Shown here in pieces: positions 1 through 48,978 of a stretch of 64,000 nucleotides of DNA. The stretch lies in the NCBI GenBank assembly GCA_030340625.1, contig JAOPHQ010001752.1:51001-115000 (forward strand), in the 5' to 3' direction. The translations under genes were made by a program, and so were the position numbers. This DNA comes from Merluccius polli (lineage: Eukaryota; Chordata; Actinopteri; Gadiformes; Merlucciidae). Every line of letters starts with the position of its first letter. The first letter of the stretch is position 1. Below the pieces are notes generated by a model that ran no database searches, had not been told where the DNA came from, and was given only the letters and a program-made list of their open reading frames with translations.

Positions 1-446
1 GTAAAGCGATCGGAGTGCACGTAAATCGATAAACATGAGGAGAAACATGTCCAAACGAGGCTAGCCGGAGTCCATGTCGCATCGTTTTAAACAACACAAT
101 CACAGCCTGATGGTGTATTTTTTATCTAATACACTGACTGTAACACAAAAAAATGAACTGATCATTTCACAGAAAATGTTGTGTGCGCCTCCTTTAAATC
201 TTGTCATAATTAACGCAATGAAGTCACAATGTTTTTCTAGGCTAATTTATTCAAGGGAAAAAAAGGGAAGAAATCCAGATGGGGCATCAAAATGCGTATT
301 GTTTCTAACCAAAACTGGGGTGCACCAGTATTAAACAAAGGATGGGCTTTTTTCTCTTGAGGGACAATGTGAAACCTATTTTCAGTTTCAGTGTTCGTGT
401 TTCGGACACTCCCAGTTGTGTGCTACTGCTGCGTGTTGCTGTGTAC
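1..446 (-). other. brsk2 intron 17 (5' part)
   Basis: AT-rich unique-looking sequence downstream of exon 17 in gene orientation. I see no exon, repeat or RNA gene. The short open frames are not supported by any recognisable protein. Confidence 0.6.
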
Positions 447-30702
<30,256 letters not shown>

Positions 30703-30711
30703 CTGAAATAT

Positions 30712-30713
<2 letters not shown>

Positions 30714-30750
<37 letters not shown>
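30714..30750 (+). repeat. (CA)n microsatellite at exon 2 acceptor
   Basis: About 18 CA units end roughly ten bases from the exon 2 acceptor; (TG)n on the sense strand. Confidence 0.93.
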
Positions 30751-30752
<2 letters not shown>

Positions 30753-31790
30753 ATTCTAACAACAATGGGACTATAGACATTCATAAAGGACTATAAATGA
30801 AATTAATTTTAGACAGGGGGAACTATAACAATATACCATTTGGAACATGATTATAATAATTTTAAGACAAAACGCTAAGGATCTGACTTTAAAGACACAA
30901 TGATTCCCAAATGGGTTTGTAAATGACCATATTTACCCACATTACAATCTGCATCATAACAATAAAATGTGTGAATAAGCACCATTTTCCTACACACGTA
31001 GAGACAAGCCATCCTTCATACTTTTTGCATTACTTCACAAGACATTTATGTCCTTGTTCAGCCCTCTGATTTACAATGTGTATGTGAAATACTGAGAACC
31101 GAAAACACATCACCCACATATAGAAAACAACAAAACATTGAATCTGCAATTTACTCATGTTCTTGCTGGCTGTCCACCTCCATTTCAATGACAGTTTACA
31201 TATTTACCCCCCCCCCCAGGCTCTCTCTCTTTCATTGGTTGCTGCTTCGGAGGACGAACTGTAAAATAAATGTCAACGTGCAATAGCTTTATCTCGCCAT
31301 AGTGCCGCAATCCATCTCTATCAAAGAACTGGCAGCATGAAGTACATTTCACTTCGTACTACGGAAGGTCCTCAGTGAGCTGTGTGAAATGCCACACACG
31401 CATATTCACCTCTTCATTACCTGCCCCCTGTATACATATTTCACAGCAGAGGGGTGGATCACGATTTAAGGGGGGAAAAAAAGAAAGAAAGTGATTTCCC
31501 CATGGGTTCATCCATGGTGAGCAACCGGAGCCACACGCTGCATGAGCTTTGAGCCAATATGGCTGCCTAGGGGCTCTTTTATGTGTGCAGTTAGAACCGA
31601 AATGGCATCTTGGGCAACATTCACGATACATCATTGATCTCGCCGTCAGTGGAGCTCAGGGATGGTAACCTCAAAGCAGGCTTGGAAGAGGCCCCCGCGA
31701 AACACATCCGATTTGGTAATGAATATTTGATATTGATCTTATTGCTTTGTGTGCGTATGCGTGTGGGTGTGTACGTGTACGTGTGTGTGG

Positions 31791-31825
<35 letters not shown>

Positions 31826-32322
31826 GGTGAATGTCTGTATGAGAGAGAGCAAAAGAAACAAAGGAAGATTCCCTCACAGCATTCATTTATGGCAAAAATA
31901 AAAGACAAAAATCGAAAAATAGATTTTTCAAAAATGGTGGAGAGGATATACGCCTCACAGCCCAATTCCTAAAAAAAAGTTGTGGCAAAAAATGTTGAGC
32001 AATTTACTGAGCAACTCCGCATCATTGATTTATCTAGCCTTCATTGCACTATTTTACCCTGCTGAACTCTCTTCTGATCATTTCCTCTTGCCTTCTGGGT
32101 CTAAGGCAGTGTACAGAAGCATGACAGGGGGGGGGGGCGCACGCGTGACTACGTGACCGGGGGGCTAGTGTAGTGCAGAACTAACGTTTTGACGTCGCTG
32201 AATTTTTGTCACTGCCGAACAATAACCAAACCGTGCTTTCACATTAGCAATGGTGTTCATTCAGACACAGTCGAGAGGAACGAAAAGAAATACAGGCGAC
32301 ACTTCCGCGACAAACAAAACAA

Positions 32323-32650
32323 GTGACGGTAGTCAACCAAAAACCAAGTCAAGGACAAATGATACGAAGCCTATCTTGCTCTTGGGTGGGAGATGAGGAG
32401 AGACCGGTGTGTATTTTATGTCGGAAAACTCTGGCAGCTGACAGTATGAGGCCCAACAAATTAAGAAGACACTTCCAAGACATTGCACCCCAGTCACATC
32501 AAAAAGCCACTCGAGATCTTTCAGAGAAAACTTGAATGTGAATACCGTCAGCAGGAACATCGCTTTGTGACAGCTGCTCCAGTGAACAACAAAGCACTAA
32601 TGGCATCATACAAAGGGGGCGTGCAGAAATGCTCAACTAAAACGGTCTAG
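32323..32650 (+). pseudogene. hAT transposase relic, BED-type zinc finger
   Basis: The first frame (to 32535) reads GDEERPVCILCRKTLAADSM then PNKLRRHFQDI. This matches the BED-like zinc finger near the N-terminus of ZBED5/SCAND3-type hAT transposases, with a CxxC pair and a downstream H pair. The frame ends in a stop. Recognisable sequence continues in another frame (QQEHRFVTAAPVNNKALMAS) to about 32640, so a frameshift lies near 32530. The RNase-H-like catalytic part is absent. It is a dead fragment; target duplications were not found. Confidence 0.75.
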
Positions 32651-33946
32651 CATTTATACTGAGATATATATTAAACGAGGAATACAATGTCTGCGGCCGC
32701 TACAGAACACGGTGTAGACCCGCCGGCTGATGTGGAAGCGTGTGCAAACCAAACGCAACAGACTCGTTGTTTTGCTGTAATAAAAGCGACCTCGCACAAT
32801 GGCCATTATCGACTGTTACAGACCATGGATGTATTATGAAAACATGGACAGGATTGAAGCTCAGCAATTGTTTTAAACACCATGTTGGATAGATGTGTAC
32901 TGGAGACTTTCTTGGACTTTCTTTCTAGGATATGCTGATACGGCAACCAACTATGACAAATGCACTTGAAATGATTCATAGTATGTTGTTTTTTATGCAT
33001 CACTTCTTGGATAATATAACAATGCAAATAAGGACATTTGTATACTATATACTTGGGTTCGTAGTAAGATTATTTGAAGGAGGCGTGGCTAGGTAGATGT
33101 CAATCAAGCGTGCCACAGACACTGCCACACAGTCCTGATCACAGCACTGATCAGCAAAACGATGTTTTTCTAATATTTACGAACGTTTATCTGTATTACA
33201 ATTTTGGTATATGCACAATAAGACACTTACCTTTCACATAATATATACATTTTTGTTCTTTTGGACTGGTTGTCAGAGGCTTTACGTTATAAGTCCTTTG
33301 CTTGTAATAATGTAGGTAATGTAAGTTCAATTACTCAACGCTAAGGGCATTTAATCTGCCAACGCTGGACATGGTTGGGTTGTGATGGAGGTGGTGTGAT
33401 TTACAACAGAGCAAACAACCTAATCTTTATCGTTGGTCATAATAGGTCCCATCAAGACACACATCCACTCCTCGAGATAGATAGATAGATCCTTGCTGTC
33501 AATAAATAGTCAGACATGTCACGTTCGCAAAATACCCAATTTAAATTGTCCCAAAATAAATGGATGGGACCAGCGACTAGTGGTCCCATCCAGTGGGAAG
33601 TGTTAACAAGCGAAGCGGTACAGAATCCTGCGAACGGAAGGATACTCCCTGTTTACACATTTAAGTGCCCTTCCCATTCGACTTTTGATTTCTTCCCATT
33701 GCTGTGATGCCAAGATGCTGATTGTTCAAAGCATTATGTCAACTGCTTAGGCTACTAGTGACATTTATGTTACTTTTAAGATTAAAAAAGTGCAAAATGG
33801 CAATGGCTTACAAAATGGCTTATTTGTATTCTTCATAGGTAGAGAACAAAAGGGCAGGGCGTGAGCTGTGTGAGAAACTCAAGGATTACTCTCCACACTG
33901 AGAAATTGGCAGGTGACGAAAACAACCCCCATTGACGTCTCTCTCT

Positions 33947-33981
<35 letters not shown>

Positions 33982-34331
33982 AAAAAGGTGACCTTTATGC
34001 AAAAGCACTAAATGTGGGTTTTGGTGCGATGTTTTTGGACTGTGCACACCAGTCAACAGATAGCACACTAGCGGTTTTTGCGTTGACGCCATGCCCTTGG
34101 GCATCTGGTGGCTGTAGTTATGCCAACGGTCACACCAAGTATTGGCTGTGCAAGTTATTTCAGTGTGACCTTCCAAAAGCGAGGAGGTTGACTGATGCTC
34201 AGATAGCTAGTTAGTTGCTACAGCTAGACAAGCTACTCCTACATCTAAACCTGCTGAAAACATAATGTTTTTTTGTGTCAGTTTTTGACGTGTAGGGAGT
34301 GAGACGAAGATGGATAGAGACAGATGGCAAC

Positions 34332-34534
34332 ACCAGCAAGGAGTTGAGCTTGTCATTTAGTATGAGGAGCCCAACTCCTTGATAGCAAAACCAGCAAGGA
34401 GTTGAGCTTGTCATTTAATACGATCCCAACTCCTTGACGGTGACACCAGCAAGGAGCTGAGGTTGTCATTTAGTACGAGCCCAACTCCTTGATAGTGACA
34501 CCAGCAAGGAGCTGAGCTTGTCATTTAGTACGAG
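34332..34534. repeat. 55-58 bp minisatellite, about 3.6 copies
   Basis: Units starting ACCAGCAAGGAG begin at 34332, 34390, 34445 and 34500; the last is truncated. Each full unit contains CAAGGAG(T/C)TG and, about 25 bases on, CAACTCCTTG, so every unit can fold into a hairpin. Confidence 0.9.
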
Positions 34535-35464
34535 GAGGCTGTTTGAAACTCAGCAGGACCCTAATGGAGTTTCCTGGCCATCATGGCAAGCCATCTGTAG
34601 CTGTCCCACTCCTGATTGATGAGGACCCCGCCTCGAACATTTGAATTAGACCTGCCCTGCCAGCTACCAAATGTGTGTGCTGGCCTATTTACATCCTATT
34701 ACGAAGACGAAAAACCCTTTCCTCGTGTGTGTGTGTGTGTGTGTGTCTGTGTGTATGTGTGTGTGTGTGTGTGCGCGCATACACCGACTGATAAATAGTT
34801 CAGAATGATCAGTCACAGGCAATGCATCTGAAGACTGCCGTTCACCAAGAGTGTGCACGGATTCATTAGGATTAATTTCAATAGTAATGATGTTTGTTTT
34901 AATTATGTGTGTACCTAGATCACGTGCGTTGGCACATTTGTCGATAAATATTCACAGGCCCCCACACACTGATATTTAACACAATGCCATCGACTGATTC
35001 TTTATGTCTGCGCAGTGTCCGTGGATTCGCTTGATTTGCTGTCAGTCTTCCTCCTTTGTTCTCTCAAATCGGTTTGGAGTGGGGCTAGCGCGGCGCAAGG
35101 TAGCATCGATTAGCCGCCTGCTCTGGTTTAGCAGCTCTATGGAGTGGGAGGGGCCAGAGGAGCGGACGGGCCCTGCCTCATCAAGGCCGCCTGCCTCACC
35201 TGGGGGACCGACTCTCACGGCCTGTCACGCCACGCCTGGTGGAGCTAATGAGAGCCAAACAGATTGAAATGGGCCTGAACATTGATTTCATACAGTGAAT
35301 TAAGCACCTTGGTCTGTCTGGCTGCCACCACCTACCGTTCCACACCAGCGGTGAAATATTGGATTTTAAATTATAACCGGGGCTGGTGAATTTATTACTG
35401 TCAGGTTTTTTTCCCATTTTTGTTTTATTTTTAAATGGTTATATATACACCATTTAAAAGAATA

Positions 35465-35465
<1 letters not shown>

Positions 35466-35532
<67 letters not shown>
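35466..35532 (+). repeat. (AC)n-(AT)n compound microsatellite
   Basis: Short AC run continuing into about 26 AT units and then a T-rich stretch. Confidence 0.95.
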
Positions 35533-35535
<3 letters not shown>

Positions 35536-36077
35536 TTTTGTTTTTTTTTTTTTGTCAATTAATTGTTGTTTATTTATATTTGAATCTACCTTCAATGTTA
35601 TTTTACATACAATTGAGTTAAGATTGATGGCTATTTATAAAAGATAGCTCAACACTAGAATCGATACCATTCCAATATGTGGCCTTGAAGTCAACAACAC
35701 ACACACACACACACACACGACAATGATGGTGCTTACCTGTTACAGTCAATGTGATGAGATTGAGGGCAGCCATCCAATCATCAGAGAGCATGAGGAGAGA
35801 GGGTAGAGAAGAAGACCAATGGTTAGACTCTCAATGAAAATATTTACCAGGCAACAATAGAGGCACGCAGGAGGCAAAGCCACATGCACACATATCATCA
35901 CTTCAGCTAGAATTATCTTGCTCTTTGTTTCTTCAGTGTTTCCCCGACATGAATCCAGCAGGGGCACAACGCCACTGCTGGATTACTAGCGCCACTGCAA
36001 TCAGCCATGAAAAAAAAAAAATGTCCCAAATGCCATTTGTTTTATATAAAAACATACATCATAGGTGCCCTATTACT

Positions 36078-36201
36078 ATCAGCATCGTGCACGCACACCA
36101 TCAGCACCGTGCACGCGCACCATCAGCACCGTGCACGCGCACCATCAGCACCGTGCACGCGCACCATCAGCACTGTGCACGCGCACATCAACATAGTGCA
36201 C
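36078..36201. repeat. 22-bp minisatellite, about 5.5 copies
   Basis: The 22-base unit CATCAGCACCGTGCACGCGC plus AC is repeated at 36099, 36121, 36143 and 36165, with diverged copies at both ends. Each unit contains the palindrome GTGCAC. Confidence 0.92.
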
Positions 36202-36684
36202 CTCGCACATATAGCACAGCAACACTGTTCTTTGTTTCTTTGTTTGTGCAATTGGTTGACTCACTGGTGGATTCATTTTATGTTTCCTTTGAAATATATA
36301 TAATATATATAATCTAACAAATATAATGAATTTGTCCCTCTCCAAATGTATTACAAATATCCACTAGAATGAAGGCAATCTGTGTCAAGGTTGGCCTACC
36401 CTCCTCCAATATTTTCTCTTTCTCTCGCAGTCTCCTCTGTTCCAACCCCCCACTCCATCTCTCCCACGGCAATGAGAAATATTTCAGACGAGCGTCACTC
36501 CCAGCCCTCTACAACCTTCCTCCTCCACATTTAGCCCAAACCAGGTCTTCGTTCTCCTTTAATGAGGTAATTAATAAAAAATACACTACCCCTCTTCATT
36601 TGTTTCTCATTCCCCCCACATCAAAAAGAACAGAAAAAAGGGGGAGGAGAGAAAGACAAGAGAAGGCCAAGAAAGCAGGTCAAG

Positions 36685-36719
<35 letters not shown>

Positions 36720-37906
36720 GGGATTATCGAGTGATGAAACAGAGTAGCATGTAGGCGTGGAGCATGTCAGCAACCGAAAAGAGAAACCCATTCCAACGTT
36801 TTCTCGCCCGCAGGCAAGAGCATCGTATTAACATCACCAGCCCGCCACAAACCGCTAACCTTTATTGGCTTTGTCTGTAATGGTACACACTGATGAAAAA
36901 GAAAACGAATGAAATAGACAGACATGGAATCCAGAGTATGGCGAGCGTGGCGCCGTTACAGCCCAAGTCACCGTCATCCAAAAGCCATTAAGGAAGAGCA
37001 GCTCAACGTCTGCAGCTACACGCACGGCTACGTGTGCGCACACACTACCGATTTTAATTCACAATTAACGATAAAGAGCGGTGCATGACAGAAGTGACAC
37101 ATTTCATACACGCCAATGACATTCAAAACGCTCACGCTGCTCATCGCCTTTGTTCAAGCAAGCGAATCGTTTTGCATCGGAACCTCATAATATAAATTCC
37201 TATTGATAAAAATGTTTTTCTTAATGTTAGGTTTGGGCAAACTCCCACACACTGTGTGACATTGGTCTCCTGTTATTCATATATTGCTTGAAGTGCAACA
37301 CACGGTGCACTCACAGTCGCAGTCCTTCGCTACATATTGTGTTGCCAAGCCACTATAACCATGCATGGAGGGCACACACACACACACACACTTATTAATT
37401 CTCAGTACTTGTATGTCCCATTTGTCAAAGGCATTATTTAGAAACAAACTAGGAGACGCACTCCAGTAAAAACTTTTTTCATCGACTGAATTCAATATCA
37501 TGAGCGTGCTTGGAAAACTACGACTGACAAGAGGTGTACTTTTAGATTCACAGCCAATCGGATTGGCTGCCTCTGGACATTGGAGATCTCATTGCCCAAA
37601 CACAAGAGTCAACGCAGGCTCGACATCACCTCGACATGACAGCGATATTACAGCAATATGGACACCTATGCCACCTGGCCTCTTCACATGCTAAAACCTG
37701 CCATCATGGGGTGCGGTTATCCCAGTTCTACACAGATGGTCAAAAAAAAAAAAGACTGGCCTGTTTGGCTCTCTGGTCAACAACCTGGACCATGATGTCA
37801 TCAGCAATTTTTCAACAATTAGCAGTATGTCAGCAATCCCCAAATACTAAAAAAACATAATTATGCCAACATAACACACTGTTCATAATTAAACACAGAC
37901 CATGCG

Positions 37907-38009
<103 letters not shown>

Positions 38010-38242
38010 ACAGAATAAGAAATGGCGATGACTCGAGGCTTTTTGACAACGCTCTGGCCTGGTCTTAATGGCAGCGGTTCTGTCTTGCCAGAAAAAAGGG
38101 CCATCATTGGGAGAGCTTGTCACGAGGAGAGAAACGACAAAAAAGTTTTGAGCACTTTACTTTAATGACTGGAGGCTTTTTCTTTTTTTTACATAACACC
38201 CATGATTGAGGGGGTAGCTGCAGCACTTCATAATTAACCCAC

Positions 38243-38298
<56 letters not shown>

Positions 38299-39807
38299 AA
38301 AAGAAAGTAGAAAAAAGTACAAGTAAAAGAGAGATGATGAAAGGAGAAGAAAGGAGAATTGGAGGGAAAGAGGGGCCGGAGGGCTCTTTTGACAAAACCA
38401 AAAAGTACAGCGCTTAACTCCCAGTGCCAGTGACGCAATACATCTCTGCTCTCATTAGAGTAAAACATACACATTTCAACTGCTTTCGCTGTGGAGTTGT
38501 TTTAAATCTTAATGGGGTTATGATGGGGATATGAATATGTAAAAACATAACCGTAACCCAGTTTTAAATACAGGAACAAAAGACACTGTCTTGTTCCATT
38601 CTCCAATTGCACTCCACAGGACCGGGGGGTTCCTGGGAGGAGATCTCACACCGTTGACTTACACAGTCAATGCACTGATCCCTGCTCTTCACAACTCAAC
38701 CCATGGGCACACATGCAGTTGGACATGAATATAGCCTATTTTAGTTCAGTTCAGACTGTTGTACCAGCAGAGACGATGCTTTCCGCCCCGCTGACCCTTC
38801 TATATGCTGCAGGTTTCACACTTATCCAGTGTCACAGTTTCCCTCAAAACATCCCACCACCACCACCACCACCACCATTATCTCGTGCAGACAGACAGAT
38901 GGACCAGCTCAACGCTCCCCCTTTCATCTGCTGGTGCACCAGTGTGACGACGGAACAGCGTTCTCCCACTTTGCAGGCCTAATTAACTACCAACAGCTGG
39001 CTGCAGGCCACATAGAGCACAGCAAGGCCCTGAAATATGCACACAGGCCCTGCCAACCACATGGCTATGTTCATATAGAAATGAGCGAGGAGGTACACAC
39101 ACACGCAGACACACGCCATCACACACACGCCATCACACACTAAAGAACCGGCTGATTTACAGAAAATAGGGGAATGAGTGGTGCATTCAGCCCTGCTGTA
39201 CCTCGTTTCTCTGGGTGACGGCGCTTCGAATAAAACACAAATAACCTGCTTATTCTATCTTCTTCTTCATGCCTCGCCTGGCGGGATTCCTCCGCTGATT
39301 TAGGGCCGACTGTTTCTCATTTAGTGCATTCAGTCCTACTTTTTGTTTTCGTAAGAGGCTTCGCGTGAATAATTCAGCTGATTCTCCGTTGAGTAATGGC
39401 TCACGCGCAGCTCGAGCGCCGCCGCCACCGCCGTAGCCGCTTTACGGCACAGCCGCGTCCGAACGCCGCCGCACTGAAAGTCAATTACATTTCAATTAGC
39501 CACGATGCCGCTAATCCCTCCTCGCTGCAACGCCAGCCTTGCGACTCATTTCCACATTTGATTTCTGTTTCCCGTTGCTATATTGTTTTGCCGGGGTGAA
39601 TTGTGGGGAGACGCTGCTGGAGATACCATGGGGGGGAGGTTGCATTTTATTTTCATTCGAAAATAACAACGTGAGAGAGAGAGGGAATGGGAAGCAGGCA
39701 GCCAGAGGAGGAGGAAGAGATACAAGACGGGATGAAAACAGATAGGTGCACATCCTGGTGACAGGTTGCCATATCACGGAGAAGCTACCACTTGATAAGT
39801 CCTAGAT

Positions 39808-40111
39808 CGGTGATTCTCAGCTGGCGGCTCGCGACTCATAGGTCGATGGCGAGGACATTTCGAGTGGGTTGCGGAGCATATGCCAAATATATATCTTTAG
39901 AAAGAAGCCATTGAATTAACCAATGTTTCAATGGCTTGCGATTTCATTGAGTTTAGCCCCAATTGTTGCAGGCTTTTGTTCGCTCAATGTTTTGAACAGT
40001 ACATGATGGCATTGTTGATTACTGCAATATTGGTGAATACTTTTTGTGTTGTGTTTGGTAATGACTAATGACACATGTGGGTCCTGAGGAAAGACCAGTT
40101 GAGAACAACGG
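39808..40111. mobile_element. hAT-Charlie-like MITE with 8-bp target duplication
   Basis: The left end CGGTGATTCTCAGCTGG and the right end CCAGTTGAGAACAACGG are inverted copies of the Charlie-type terminus. Flanks TCCTAGAT and TCCTGGAT match at 7 of 8 bases, as expected for hAT target duplications. The 304-bp interior has no coding frame. Confidence 0.8.
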
Positions 40112-41694
<1,583 letters not shown>

Positions 41695-41970
41695 TAGGGC
41701 TGAATGATATGGTAAAAAAAATAATCTTGCGAATATTTTAATGGACTTTTGTTGGGTTCTGTACCAAACAAACATGTTCTCTTACATCTGGAGAAAATAA
41801 TTTTTAGGTCAGGCTATCTCTGCAGCACTACAGTACTTCATTTATAAGGGTGTTATGAGTTTACATTTACACATTTTACCCTTACCAAAACATTGCAGCT
41901 CCTGCGATTTGGATATGGCACAAGGTCAAATTGCAATTTCGATAATATTTCGTTGAATTGTTCAGCCCTA
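41695..41970. mobile_element. hAT-like MITE (TAGGGCTGAA ends)
   Basis: TAGGGCTGAATGATATGG at the left and GAATTGTTCAGCCCTA at the right are inverted repeats around a 276-bp AT-rich core. No convincing target duplication was seen. Confidence 0.7.
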
Positions 41971-41978
41971 GATCACAC

Positions 41979-42254
41979 CAGGGATGCAACGGTACACGGT
42001 AATTTGTTGTGCCGTTCGGTAAACCCCCTATGGTTCAATTTCCAAAACTTGCTTATTGCGCTGCAGACCAGACAACACGCATGTTGTACATTCAGATCCA
42101 CCGAACATCTTGGGAGCTTATCATTCCCTGTAGCCTATCAGTGCTCTCTGCATGCAAATAAGCTGGAGAAGAGAGGGGAAACTAAAAAACAAATATTCTC
42201 TCCAACGTGACGATGGCGAGCAAACCGCGGGCTCACTGTACCGTTGCATCTCCA
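41979..42254. mobile_element. hAT-like MITE (AGGGATGCAACGG ends)
   Basis: CAGGGATGCAACGGTACA at the left is mirrored by TGTACCGTTGCATCTCC at the right. Flanks GATCACAC and GACCACAT agree at 6 of 8 bases. It lies 8 bases from the preceding MITE. Confidence 0.7.
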
Positions 42255-47043
<4,789 letters not shown>

Positions 47044-47387
47044 TAGGGCTGCAACTAACGGTTATTTTCATGGTCGATCCAACGATCATTTTTTAGATTA
47101 ATTGATGAACTGATGAATCATTTTAGCTACCAAAAGTCATCACAAGTTACCAGAGTCCAAAGAAATGTCTTAAATGTGGTTGCTTTATCTGACAAGCAGC
47201 CAAGAAAAACTAAAGTATTCATTTTATAATGATCCATGAACTAAACATTTGAATTTCTGAAGCATCAAGCATGAAATATTTGGTATTTATACTTGATAAA
47301 TGACCTAAACGATTCATTGATTCTAGAGATTTGATGCGATTAATCTTCGGTCGATCGACGAATTGATTAATCGACTTATTGCCCTTA
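47044..47387. mobile_element. hAT-like MITE (TAGGGCTGCAAC ends), copy 1
   Basis: Begins TAGGGCTGCAACTAACGG and ends with ATTAATCGACTTATTGCCC and TTA. Flanks ATTTCGAT and ATTTGGAT match at 7 of 8 bases. The interior carries ATCGATTAAT-like motifs and is shared with 63525-63708. Confidence 0.78.
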
Positions 47388-47631
47388 ATTTGGATATGAT
47401 TGATCTAATGCTCACGCACTGACAAGAGAAAATTTCTACAAAAATTTAAAAAAAATATTGGCTTACAGCTCTGCCACATTAATCTTAACCTACTTTCCAC
47501 CAATAATCTACATAAATACTCCCCCAATCTCCAAGGAGAGGGATGGCAGAAGACAAATTACAGCCCTGGGGCAAAAGTGGGGAGTGTGCCTTGGTGTGTG
47601 AGGAGAGAGAGAGACGGACAGAGAGAATGAC

Positions 47632-47662
<31 letters not shown>

Positions 47663-47694
47663 TTCGTGTACATCAGGATGTGTTGTTTTGGCGA

Positions 47695-47736
<42 letters not shown>

Positions 47737-48139
47737 TCCAGAGCTGTGGTCCAGAGGCTTCGCCGCACATCAAAGGAAAACCCGCCCCGCCGGGCTTCGC
47801 TATATGACGGCATTGTTAAATCTGCATTATCCTCCAAACTCGTCCTCATCCCCGACTCTCGCTGTGCGGCGCGCACGCAAATCACGCCGGCCGTTTCAAA
47901 TTAGCCCGCCAAGCCCCCCCCCCCCCCCCCCCCTAGCTCTAGGCGCTTAGCTCCTGAAAATGTGCAGGTTGCGGTAATCAGGGAATGTCCTCCCGTACTG
48001 CAGCACAGGCTCGCTGCAGTCCTGCTGCTGATGCCCTGCTGGTTCAGCACCCTGGAGAGCTCCACCTCTCACTGCAGGTCACACCGCCTACAGCCACAGC
48101 CACTCACACACACACACACACACACATTTGGTACCAGCG

Positions 48140-48189
<50 letters not shown>

Positions 48190-48822
48190 TCTGCTAGCAC
48201 TGCTACCAGCACTGCTACTGCTGCTCGCCACCAGTACCAATATAACAGAGCTACGCTATGCTAATAAGGACTACTGCTATGACTACTAATACTAATACTA
48301 ATCACTATGACTACTGTTGCTACCGCTAGCATCACTGTTGTTGACTATTACAGTTCCAGTGCTCGTAATATCTACCACTGCTACTACTGGTTATATCTTT
48401 GAGTTTTACAAAATTAAAGCGAACTAAAACCAATACTACTCCTACTATTTTCTTCAGCTACTAATAATTGTATTCTATACTAGTTCCAGCAAGAAGTAGT
48501 ACTACAAGTAGAAGAAGTAGTAGTAGTAGCAGCAGCAGCAGTGAATAGCTACACAAGCGCTGAGGAGGTGGTAGCGAGCGAACAGGAAGCCGAGACGAAT
48601 CATTCAGGGTCAATTTCCAATTTGTGGCAGAGAAAACGTTTTTTGTTTGCCCGAGTTACCAGGTACATGGTGGGGAGAGGCGTAGCCTTCTCCCCATATA
48701 TAGCCTCCATCCTTCAACCACCTGGTTCCCCTCTGCTCTCCAGTGACCCCCCCCCCCCCCCCCCCCTCCACCACCACCCATCACACCACTCACACACATA
48801 ACCCCCCCCTCAACACACACAG

Positions 48823-48874
<52 letters not shown>

Positions 48875-48978
48875 CAGTGCTGTCTCGATGTGGAGTTAGT
48901 TCTGCCTTCATCTGGCTGCAAGTGGAACACATTCCCATTACAAGCACATTATCTCGTATGTGACTCTCACACGCTTAC
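47388..48978 (-). other. presumed intron 1, simple-repeat cluster
   Basis: (GA)n at 47606-47660, poly(G) of 39 bases at 47696-47734, poly(C) at 47914-47933, (CA)n at 48104-48182, short trinucleotide runs near 48515-48540, poly(C) at 48747-48766 and (CA)n at 48828-48871. No gene recognised. Confidence 0.6.
47696..47734 (+). repeat. 39-base poly(G) tract
   Basis: The longest homopolymer in the window, uninterrupted. Confidence 0.97.

Noticed and set aside
36078..36201. CRISPR-like repeat array
   Set aside because: 22-bp units are directly abutting without spacers; a vertebrate minisatellite.
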